A stretch of DNA of 16,069 nucleotides, from NCBI GenBank assembly GCA_002422175.1, contig DITR01000194.1:232-16300 (forward strand), written 5' to 3'. Under the pieces are notes generated by a model. It did no database searches, was not told where the DNA came from, and was given only the letters and a program-made list of their open reading frames with translations. Position 1 is the first letter of the stretch; every line of letters starts with the position of its first letter. This DNA is from Alcaligenaceae bacterium UBA6179 (GTDB lineage Bacteria > Pseudomonadota > Gammaproteobacteria > Burkholderiales > Burkholderiaceae_B). This document shows positions 1 through 6,561 of the stretch, piece by piece. Position numbers and translations under genes: made by a program.

Positions 1-581
1 CATATCCTGATTTCGTTGGGTTTATGTGGTGTACGGTTGCTTATCAAGGTGGTGTCGCTGTTGCCATTACCTTGGCAGCAGTTTATGCAGAACAAGAAAT
101 TGGCTTTTTACCTCAAGAAACCATGGTTCTTATTTTTGTTTTAAATATCGCGGCGGCACTGGGTGCATGGGTATTGGGTTATGCCCAAGATCGTTTTGGT
201 CATAAGCCTGCGTTGAGCCTAACGTTGGTGGGTTGGGTGATGACGTGCGTGATTGCGGCGCTAGCAACCAGTAAAGAAGTGTTTTGGTGGGCAGCTGTTT
301 TGGCCGGCCTCTGTATGGGGTCAAGTCAGTCAATTGGCCGGGCTATGGCTGGTATGCTGTCACCGTTTAATCACCGTGCCCAGTATTACGCCCTGTGGTC
401 GTTTGCTACCCGTTTAGCCAGCATTATTGGGCCGATTACTTACGGCTTAATCACTTGGTCGACGGGCGGTAATCAGCGCTGGGCGTTGGTGAGTACCAGT
501 TTGTTATTTGTGCTGGGTCTATATTTATTGCGAAAAGTAGATTTTAACCAAGGTGTAAGGCAAGCAAACGGTTCGGTTTAG
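1..581 (+). CDS. MFS transporter, UMF1 family (3' part, cut by window edge)
   Basis: This is the C-terminal part of an inner-membrane major facilitator protein. The frame is open to the left edge from base 3, giving about 192 visible residues; the ATG at 24 is probably internal. Family members are usually a little over 400 residues, so roughly the second half is seen. About five to six hydrophobic segments are visible, with a loop GYAQDRFGHKPAL typical of the MFS inter-helix motif. GSSQSIGRAMAGMLSP followed by a segment with FATRLASIIGPITYG resembles the UMF1/Atg22-like family (family recognition from memory). The substrate cannot be told. The gene ends in TAG at 579-581 and converges on rfaH. 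No neighbour on its own strand is visible, so its operon is unknown. Confidence 0.8.
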   Translation, partial: YPDFVGFMWCTVAYQGGVAVAITLAAVYAEQEIGFLPQETMVLIFVLNIAAALGAWVLGYAQDRFGHKPALSLTLVGWVMTCVIAALATSKEVFWWAAVLAGLCMGSSQSIGRAMAGMLSPFNHRAQYYALWSFATRLASIIGPITYGLITWSTGGNQRWALVSTSLLFVLGLYLLRKVDFNQGVRQANGSV

Positions 582-625
582 CAATTTCTGTTTATACAAA
601 AAGTTGGTGTCATAAAAGATACTTC

Positions 626-661
626 ATCTTAGGCCCAAGAATTAAGCTGAACGCCTAAGAT
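626..661. terminator. Inverted repeat between convergent genes, possible terminator
   Basis: A perfect 9-base inverted repeat, ATCTTAGGC (626-634) and GCCTAAGAT (653-661), encloses an 18-base loop. It sits between the convergent MFS gene and rfaH and includes the last codons of rfaH (stop at 642-644). Its position fits a bidirectional transcript end. There is no clear T-run immediately after either arm; on the minus strand a short TCTTTTAT follows a few bases later. It is a candidate only and not a textbook intrinsic terminator. Confidence 0.35.
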
Positions 662-1136
662 CGGTTAGTGAGACAGAAATTTTAGTGGGTTTGTGCAGTA
701 ATTCAATCATGACCAAAGCCCGGCTTTCACCATCATCCATTTGATAAATCAAGTCTAACCCTGCAAAAGCGCCGTCTTTCATTTGTACTAAATCGCCCGG
801 TCTATAGGGTGAGGGTGCTTTTTGAAGAATTTCATGACAGGTTTGTAATGATTCGATGAGCTCAGGGTCAACACGCAAGGGGTCAGTACCAAATGTGACA
901 AGCTTGCTCACGCCAAAGGTAGAACGAATGGGTGACCAGCTTCTACCTTGCATGCTGACATCGAGTGAAATAAACATATACCTTGGAAACAAGGGTTCTT
1001 GAATAATTTCAACTGAGCTTTTTAATACTTTTTTCTTTGAAATAGTGGGCAAAAAACAGTTGTAGCCCTGTAATTCAAGATTGCTTAACGCGCGCGTTTC
1101 TTGTCTGGGTTTGGTATGGACAACGAACCAATGCAT
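642..1136 (-). CDS. rfaH: Transcription anti-termination factor RfaH (NusG paralogue)
   Basis: RfaH is an operon-specific NusG paralogue. It binds RNA polymerase paused at ops elements, stops Rho-dependent termination and recruits ribosomes to long envelope, LPS or capsule operons. The protein has 164 residues, near the E. coli length of 162. The NGN domain spans about residues 1-100, starting MHWFVVHTKPRQE and containing EPLFPRYMFISL (47-58) and STFGVSKLVTFG (72-83), both close to E. coli RfaH. A KOW domain follows at about 111-164 (YRPGDLVQMKDGAFAG), then a short basic end. Spacing between domains and divergence from housekeeping NusG favour RfaH, although other specialised NusG paralogues such as LoaP or UpxY types are possible. 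The ATG is preceded by AGG about 9 bases upstream. It stands alone, with 115 bases separating it from the gene upstream on the same strand. Confidence 0.88.
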   Translation of the reverse strand: MHWFVVHTKPRQETRALSNLELQGYNCFLPTISKKKVLKSSVEIIQEPLFPRYMFISLDVSMQGRSWSPIRSTFGVSKLVTFGTDPLRVDPELIESLQTCHEILQKAPSPYRPGDLVQMKDGAFAGLDLIYQMDDGESRALVMIELLHKPTKISVSLTDLRRSA

Positions 1137-1150
1137 CTTTTTCTACCTAG

Positions 1151-1205
1151 TTAATATTTAATCAGTTTAGCCGAAATTAACTGCCAAATTGATGATTAAT
1201 ATTAA
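1151..1205. repeat. AT-rich imperfect inverted repeat in rfaH leader
   Basis: TTAATATTTAATCA (1151-1164) is nearly the reverse complement of TGATTAATATTAA (1193-1205), with one base missing from the second arm. The arms lie 28 bases apart in the 115-base gap upstream of rfaH. A TTGGCA hexamer on the minus strand (1182-1187) lies between them and could be a -35 box, but no convincing -10 follows. The repeat could be an operator, a leader hairpin or chance in AT-rich DNA. Confidence 0.3.
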
Positions 1206-1251
1206 ATTTCATGATAACAGTGCTTTGAACTCATACTGCGCACAAGGTCGT

Positions 1252-1920
1252 TTAGACCTCTGTTTTTTGTTTGGCTAGATGATTAATGGCATTGACTAAA
1301 CTTTCGGCGGGTTGCGCCCCTTCGATGAGATACTTTTGTTCAATAACAAAAGCAGGTACAGCGTGAATACCTTTGGCTTGCCATGTTTGTTGTGCTTCGC
1401 GCACTGCCTGGGCATAGGCCGTCGGGTCATCAACAACTAACGCGGCCGCCTCAGCATCAAGCCCTGCGCGCGTCACGGCATGAAGTAAGGTTTGGCGGTC
1501 ATCAATATCATCAGCAAGCGTAAAGTAAGCCGCTAACAATTCTTTTTTAAGGCTTAAAGCAGCGTGGGCATCAAACTTTTCTTCAGCCCAAAACATTAAG
1601 CGATGACAATTAAAGGTGTTGTAAACACGTTTACGACCCTCAGGGTGAAAAGTGAAACCGACTTCAGCGCCGCGCGTATAGATATTTTGTTGATTTTTAA
1701 GTACCTGTTCAGCACTCATGTTGTACTTATCAGTCAGATGTTCAATGACGTCTTGTCCCCCTAGCGGCATATTGGGGTTTAACTCAAATGGCTGTACGTG
1801 CACATCAACCTTAATTTCAGGATGAATTTGCTCTAGTGCGCGTTCAAGCGTTGATAAACCCACGGCACACCAAGGGCAGGCAATATCAGAAACCAGGTCA
1901 ATACGTATCGTTGTCGTCAT
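1252..1920 (-). CDS. DsbA-family oxidoreductase, FrnE-like
   Basis: This is a thioredoxin-fold protein of the DsbA/FrnE family, 222 residues long. The active-site CPWC motif is at residues 15-18 after the first beta strand (IRIDLVSDIACPWC). The helical insertion occupies the middle, with a CHRLMFWA stretch near 105-112. The cis-proline loop is HAVPAFVI with Pro189, followed by LIEGAQ. There is no signal peptide, so it should act in the cytoplasm, as FrnE-type thiol-disulfide or isomerase-like proteins do, and not as a periplasmic DsbA. Its substrate is unknown. The ATG directly follows the stop of the small membrane protein gene (TAAATG), so it is the last gene of the efflux operon. No strong ribosome binding site is seen, which suggests translational coupling. 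A short AGGTC/GACCT hairpin lies at its end, without a T-run. Confidence 0.88.
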   Translation of the reverse strand: MTTTIRIDLVSDIACPWCAVGLSTLERALEQIHPEIKVDVHVQPFELNPNMPLGGQDVIEHLTDKYNMSAEQVLKNQQNIYTRGAEVGFTFHPEGRKRVYNTFNCHRLMFWAEEKFDAHAALSLKKELLAAYFTLADDIDDRQTLLHAVTRAGLDAEAAALVVDDPTAYAQAVREAQQTWQAKGIHAVPAFVIEQKYLIEGAQPAESLVNAINHLAKQKTEV

Positions 1921-2313
1921 TTATTGTGATGTCTCGTGAGGTGTTGAATGAGTTAAGCCAGGCTTATCAAGTGTGTTTAAAGGCCGAGGTGCGTCTGAGT
2001 CAATGATGGGGTAGGCATCAGCAACATAAGCCGGTCCTTTCATGACCATGACCGTAAAGGCACCGACTGCAATAGTGAATAAGGCTGTCCATAATGTAGC
2101 AAGTAGACTAAAGGTATAAATATCTACCGTAGTGATGAATTTTGCGACCAAGTAGGGGGCCTCGTTCATTGACCCGATACGTGCAATGAGTGAAGGTAAT
2201 GCAATCGTGATGGTTCCCACCAAAAAAACTTTAGGTAGCAAACGTAATATTTTTCTTTCAAGCCCTGGAGGTGATTTTTGAAAGCCAGGTAACTTTTTAA
2301 ATAGGTCAACCAT
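1921..2313 (-). CDS. Small two-helix membrane protein coupled to RND pump
   Basis: I recognise no characterised function. From the preferred ATG at 2313 it has 130 residues. A basic, proline-containing N-terminus (MVDLFKKLPGFQKSPPG) precedes two hydrophobic segments at about residues 26-45 and 68-91, and a polar tail follows. The stretch VMVMKGPAYVADAYPI at the end of helix 2 looks highly constrained and, from memory, recurs in short hypothetical proteins next to RND genes in Burkholderiales; this was not verified. The start overlaps the RND permease stop by 8 bases, which argues for coupled translation. The next ATG upstream (2334) would add 7 residues but has a poor ribosome binding site. 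The context suggests an accessory subunit or regulator of the pump, by inference only. Confidence 0.75.
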   Translation of the reverse strand: MVDLFKKLPGFQKSPPGLERKILRLLPKVFLVGTITIALPSLIARIGSMNEAPYLVAKFITTVDIYTFSLLATLWTALFTIAVGAFTVMVMKGPAYVADAYPIIDSDAPRPLNTLDKPGLTHSTPHETSQ

Positions 2314-5300
2314 ATTTTGCCCCTTTTGCCTCATTACCTATTTTGTACCACCATGCGTACAAAGCGGGAACAAATATAAGCGTAATCACTGTACCGACCA
2401 ACACACCACCAATGAGCACATAAGCCAATGGCCCCCAAAAACTATCGAGGGTAAGGGGTATAAAAGCGAGTGCAGCCGCTAAAGCGGTCAACACCACTGG
2501 GCGCGCTCGATGCACAGCTGCTTCAATCACCGCGTCTTGAGCAACCAAACCTTCATTGAAGTTATCGGCCACTTGTTGCGTCAGGATCAGTGTATTGCGC
2601 ATCAAAATACCCGCTAAACCAATCAGACCGAGTAACGCCACAAACCCAAAAGGTTGCCTGAAAATTAATAAGGCCAATACAGCGCCAATTAAACCTAATG
2701 GAGCCGTTGCAAACACAATGAAAGTACCCGAAAAGGAACGCATTTGCAACATCACAAAGATGAGCATGAGCCCTAACATTAACGGTTGTAATTTTTGAAT
2801 TGATGCATCCGCTTTACCTGACTGTTCAATCGACCCTGCAATACTGATGCGATAACCATCAGGCAAACTGGCACGCAGGGGCTCAAGCGTTTTCCAGACG
2901 GCCATCGTCACATCGGGTGGTTGCGCGTTAATGACATCAGATTGCAAGGCTAAAAAGGGCTCACGATTAAGGCGTTTTATGACAGGCTCTTCATACTTTA
3001 TTTCAACTGAGCCAACTTGCGCTAAGGGTACTTTACGACCGTCTTGCGTTTTAAATTCAATTGCAGACTGAAGGCCAGCCGGGTCGCGTAAACCCCGGGC
3101 ACGCACTTCAACTGAACGTATGTCTTGACGCACTTCAGTGACGGCAACACCGTCGAGTTGAAATTGCAATTGCTGTGAGATGTCGCGTGGCGTCAAACCC
3201 ATTGCTCTTAATCGCTGTGGGTCGGTATCAATGTGTAGAACGGGCACACGTTCGTCCCAGTCGAGATTGATGTCGGCCACATGAGGGTTTTGTGCCATGA
3301 TGGCACGCGCCGCGTAACCGATTCGGCGCAATTCATTGGTATCAGGCCCATAAATTCTAAAGCTCACAGGCCAACGCACAGGTGGCCCAAATAGTAGGCG
3401 TGACACATGAACCCGAGCACCCGCATAATCGCCCGCTTCAATTTGTTTTTCTAAAAGATGAATGAGCTTTTCACGAGATTTAACATCATGCGTCACAGCA
3501 ATAATTTTGGCAAAAGCGGGGTCAGGTTGCTCTGGGTTAGCTGAAATAAAGAAGCGGGGTGCACCGGCTCCAATGTATGCCGATAAGGTTTTAACCTCTG
3601 GCAGTTGAAAAATGGCCTTTTCTATTTTTTGTGCGACTGCATCAGTATTAGCAATGGCGGTACCTTGCGGTAGGTACACACTAATTAGCACTTCCGGTCG
3701 ATCAGAACTGGGAAAAAATTGCTTTTCAACAGGCCCAATCATGCCAAAAATGCTCAATATGAGCAGGCCCAATGTGCCCGACACGACCGTTTTACGATGT
3801 GTAACGCTTAGATTGATCACCCGACGTAGCCAATGGTAAAGCGGTTTGTCGTAGGGGTCGGCAGTGTGAGCAGGGTCTGTTTGATAATCGGGCAAAATTT
3901 TCACGCCCAAATAAGGCGTAAAAGTGACAGCAACCAACCAAGAAATGAGTAAAGCAAAAGCTAACACCCAAAAAATACCACCGGCGTATTCGCCAACTGA
4001 TGAACGTGCAAAACCAATTGGTACAAAACCTGCTACGGTGACCAACGTACCAAACAACATTGGCGCGGCAGTGGCATTCCAAGCATGGGTGGCAGCGCGC
4101 ACTCTGTCCCACCCTTGTTCCATCTTAACAATCATCATTTCGATTGAAATAATGGCATCGTCAACCAATAAACCCAGGGCAATGATCAGCGCCCCAAGGG
4201 TAATACGATCAAGATTCATTCCGACCATTTTCATCAGCAAAAAGGTCAAACCCAGCGTGACGGGTATAGCAATACCAACGATTAAACCTGCACGTAAACC
4301 AATCGCTAAAACACTCACGCCCATCACCACAATGACGGCAACCAAAAATTTAATCTGGAAGAGATTGACAGCACCTGAAATGGCTTCAGCTTGATTGGTT
4401 AATTGCGTGAGCGACATACCCAACGGTAACTGCGTGCGTTCTTTTTCGAGAAAGTCTTTGATGCGGTCGCCCACTTGAAGACCATTTTCACCTTTTTGCA
4501 TCACCACACCAAGAATGAGGGCATCTTGGTTGTTGGCGCGTATGAGGTAAGTCGGTGGGTCTTCGTAGCCTTGTTCAACTTTCGCAACATCACCTAAACG
4601 AATAATACGGCTGCCAACGCGCAACGGCACATCCGCTAATGCAGCGGGGTCAGATAAGTCGGCGTCAACCCGCACAAAGACCCGTGGGCCTGCCGTTTCA
4701 ATTCTACCTGCGGGTACGAGCTGGTTGTTGGCTTGAATAGCATCAAGAATGCTTTCAGGCGACACGCCAAGGTTAGCAAGCTTGACGTTGTCAAAATCAA
4801 TATGCACACGTTCAGGCCTTTCGCCAACCAAAATAACTTTTTGTATGCCTTCAATTAACTGCAATCGATCGCGAATTTTTTCAGCATCGCGGGTGACATC
4901 ACGCATCGGTAAGCCCGGTGCAGTGACGGCGATCATGGTGAAATAGACGTCTGAAAAGTCATCATTAACGATTGGTCCAATGACCCCTTTAGGCAATCTG
5001 CTTGCTTCATCTTGCATGCGTTTGCGCACTTGATAAAGTAATTCAGGTACTTTAGTGGCCGGTGAGTAATCTTGAAATTCAACCAACATGTCTGCTCGGC
5101 CAGGGCGAATTGTCGTTTCTATGCGGTAGAAGTATTCAACTTCTTGAATACGTTTTTCAAGACGGTTAACCACTTGGTCTTGCAGTTGTTGTGGCGTCGC
5201 GCCAGGCCAAAGCACCGAAACAACCATGACACGAACCGTAAAGGGCGGGTCTTCAGCGCGCCCAAGTGAGTTGAAAGCATAGATGCCGGCAATAATCGAC

Positions 5301-5368
5301 AAAATTAAAAAAAACAGTGTGACCGATCTTTCTTTGACAGCAAGTGCAGATAAGTTTGGAAAACTCAC
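2306..5368 (-). CDS. RND efflux pump permease, AcrB-like (HAE1 type)
   Basis: This is the inner-membrane proton/drug antiporter of a tripartite RND efflux system. Its 1020 residues match the usual AcrB-type length of about 1030-1050. TM1 lies at about residues 13-33, and a large periplasmic loop carries WPGATPQQLQDQVVNRLEKR (54-73). The TM4 proton-relay pair Asp403-Asp404 sits in GLLVDDAIISIE. A second half repeats the fold, with TM10 near GLIGLAGILMRNTLIL and the last helix ending in VPALYAWWYK. At the position of AcrB Lys940 an arginine (Arg924) appears to stand. The start is GTG, overlapping the adaptor stop as GTGA. Opening residues FPNLSALAVKERSVTLFF resemble a distinct subgroup of RND permeases known to me from Pseudomonas and Burkholderia. 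The substrate cannot be inferred. No outer-membrane channel gene is in the window. Confidence 0.95.
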   Translation of the reverse strand: MSFPNLSALAVKERSVTLFFLILSIIAGIYAFNSLGRAEDPPFTVRVMVVSVLWPGATPQQLQDQVVNRLEKRIQEVEYFYRIETTIRPGRADMLVEFQDYSPATKVPELLYQVRKRMQDEASRLPKGVIGPIVNDDFSDVYFTMIAVTAPGLPMRDVTRDAEKIRDRLQLIEGIQKVILVGERPERVHIDFDNVKLANLGVSPESILDAIQANNQLVPAGRIETAGPRVFVRVDADLSDPAALADVPLRVGSRIIRLGDVAKVEQGYEDPPTYLIRANNQDALILGVVMQKGENGLQVGDRIKDFLEKERTQLPLGMSLTQLTNQAEAISGAVNLFQIKFLVAVIVVMGVSVLAIGLRAGLIVGIAIPVTLGLTFLLMKMVGMNLDRITLGALIIALGLLVDDAIISIEMMIVKMEQGWDRVRAATHAWNATAAPMLFGTLVTVAGFVPIGFARSSVGEYAGGIFWVLAFALLISWLVAVTFTPYLGVKILPDYQTDPAHTADPYDKPLYHWLRRVINLSVTHRKTVVSGTLGLLILSIFGMIGPVEKQFFPSSDRPEVLISVYLPQGTAIANTDAVAQKIEKAIFQLPEVKTLSAYIGAGAPRFFISANPEQPDPAFAKIIAVTHDVKSREKLIHLLEKQIEAGDYAGARVHVSRLLFGPPVRWPVSFRIYGPDTNELRRIGYAARAIMAQNPHVADINLDWDERVPVLHIDTDPQRLRAMGLTPRDISQQLQFQLDGVAVTEVRQDIRSVEVRARGLRDPAGLQSAIEFKTQDGRKVPLAQVGSVEIKYEEPVIKRLNREPFLALQSDVINAQPPDVTMAVWKTLEPLRASLPDGYRISIAGSIEQSGKADASIQKLQPLMLGLMLIFVMLQMRSFSGTFIVFATAPLGLIGAVLALLIFRQPFGFVALLGLIGLAGILMRNTLILTQQVADNFNEGLVAQDAVIEAAVHRARPVVLTALAAALAFIPLTLDSFWGPLAYVLIGGVLVGTVITLIFVPALYAWWYKIGNEAKGAKYG
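2320..2325 (-). promoter_or_regulatory. Ribosome binding site deciding the start at 2313
   Basis: AAGGGG on the minus strand lies 6 bases upstream of the ATG at 2313. It favours this start over the ATG at 2334, which is preceded only by a weak AGG. It lies inside the last codons' neighbourhood of the RND permease gene, so ribosomes finishing that gene can reload. Confidence 0.6.
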
Positions 5369-6447
5369 GGCGCAATCTCGCGAACAAGCATGCCCGGTTC
5401 AAGTAAATGGGTGCCCAATGAAATCACTTTTGTACCGACAGGCAAGTTGGCTTCAATGACAGCTGTTTCACTATTCAGCGAAATGATTTTGACCGCGAGA
5501 GGTTGTGCCTTACCCTCAAAAATTAACCAGACTTGTGGGCCTTGCCCCCGTTCATCAAGTGCACCAATAGGGACTGTCGTTAATGTTTTAGGTGGTTGCA
5601 CAGAAACGGTTGTGTTTGATGTCGAACTTGTTAAAGGACTATTCAAACTAACCTTGGCCACTGCACCCAGCGGCCAGGGTTGTGGTAAAGCATCTAATTG
5701 ATATCTTGCCCGCATCGTACGGCTAATAGTGTCAGCACTGCCGGCGACTTCTCGCAAGGTGACGGAAGTCGTTTGGTTACTAAACTGAGCCTGGCCTGTT
5801 GTTGGGGCAATAAAGCCTTCTGGTAAAAAAACTTCAACTTCAAGCGGGCCCGCATGAGCTAGCGTACCAATAGGTTGACCCGCCGTGACAACCTGACCGG
5901 CTTCGCCTGTTAACTCAGTGACTATGCCATCATTGGGTGCAGTGAGGAGGGCGTATTCAGTTGCATTGAGCGCCTGTTTCTGTCGCGAAGTAGCGGCGTC
6001 ATAACGTGTTTGTGCTTCTTTTTCTTGTAATAGTATGCGATCAAACCCTTGTTGACTAATATACTTTTCTCTGAGCAGTTGTCGATTGCGTTGAGTATCA
6101 GCTTTTGCGGTGTTTAAGGCTGAGCCCGCTGCTGCAACTTCAGCAGCGGAAGCCTGTAGAATTTGATTTAAATCTCTTGGGTCAAGCTCAAATAAAATTT
6201 GCCCTTTTTTGACTGACTGACCGGCTTGTATAGATCGTTTAGCGATACGGCCATTAATTTGAAAGGCAATAGGCGTTTCAATTTCAGCGCGTATAGTGCC
6301 TGATAAAGCCAATAAAGGCTGTGCTGATGCTACGGCAGATTCAGTACGAACCGCTTGTGGGGGTGTTTGGGTGTCATCGTTTTTATTTCCACAGGCCGAA
6401 ATCAACAGTACGGAAGCCAGAAAAAAGTGTTTCATTTTAAAAAGCAT
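5365..6447 (-). CDS. RND efflux periplasmic adaptor (membrane-fusion lipoprotein)
   Basis: This adaptor bridges the RND permease and an outer-membrane channel. From the ATG at 6447 the protein has 360 residues. The N-terminus MLFKMKHFFLASVLLISACG is a lipoprotein signal with lipobox ISAC, so Cys19 should be lipidated and tether the protein to the inner membrane. A first lipoyl half follows (INGRIAKRSIQAGQSVKKGQ), then an alpha-helical hairpin rich in Ala, Gln and Lys. The second lipoyl half is APNDGIVTELTGEAGQVVTA, followed by beta-barrel and membrane-proximal regions. A GTG at 6465 would add 6 residues, but it falls close to or upstream of the expected transcript start and has no better ribosome binding site; an ATG at 6435 is also possible. 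AGG lies 7 bases before the ATG at 6447. It is the first gene of the four-gene efflux operon, with no local regulator gene. Confidence 0.93.
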   Translation of the reverse strand: MLFKMKHFFLASVLLISACGNKNDDTQTPPQAVRTESAVASAQPLLALSGTIRAEIETPIAFQINGRIAKRSIQAGQSVKKGQILFELDPRDLNQILQASAAEVAAAGSALNTAKADTQRNRQLLREKYISQQGFDRILLQEKEAQTRYDAATSRQKQALNATEYALLTAPNDGIVTELTGEAGQVVTAGQPIGTLAHAGPLEVEVFLPEGFIAPTTGQAQFSNQTTSVTLREVAGSADTISRTMRARYQLDALPQPWPLGAVAKVSLNSPLTSSTSNTTVSVQPPKTLTTVPIGALDERGQGPQVWLIFEGKAQPLAVKIISLNSETAVIEANLPVGTKVISLGTHLLEPGMLVREIAP

Positions 6448-6470
6448 AATAAGCCTGAGCAACACAATAA

Positions 6471-6499
6471 AATATATTAAAACAAATAATGAAAGTTAA
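6471..6499 (-). promoter_or_regulatory. Candidate sigma-70 promoter of the efflux operon
   Basis: Read on the minus strand, TTAACT (6494-6499, 4 of 6 to TTGACA) and TATATT (6471-6476, 5 of 6 to TATAAT) are separated by exactly 17 bases. Transcription would start near 6464, leaving a leader of roughly 17 bases before the ATG at 6447. The region is very AT-rich, so chance matches are likely. A plus-strand -10 candidate TATGAT (6520-6525) for the divergent FAD oxidoreductase has only a poor -35 (TTAAGT, 6497-6502) that overlaps this promoter. Confidence 0.4.
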
Positions 6500-6561
6500 G
6501 TTTTTGATCACTGACAAAGTATGATTAATATTTTAATTTATTGATGCAAACTAGAGGCTAA

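Noticed and set aside
463..476. GGCGGTAA on the plus strand, partial likeness to an ops element
   Set aside because: It lies inside the MFS coding sequence and diverges from the consensus after the seventh base.
3792..4112. 106-codon minus-strand frame inside the RND gene
   Set aside because: It is an out-of-frame shadow on the same strand, rich in Cys, Phe and Trp, with no start signal.
3924..4394. 156-codon open frame on the plus strand inside the RND permease gene
   Set aside because: It lies wholly antisense to a conserved transmembrane region with an intact product, has no ribosome binding site and has biased composition (Thr, Ile, Lys, Pro) expected of a shadow frame.
5390..5701. 103-codon plus-strand frame opposite the adaptor gene
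   Set aside because: It is antisense to a clear membrane-fusion protein and shows no motif.
6436..6465. Longer adaptor start at the GTG at 6465
   Set aside because: It would add six residues before the signal peptide and lies at about the predicted transcription start; the ATG at 6447 has a better ribosome binding site and lipoprotein signal.
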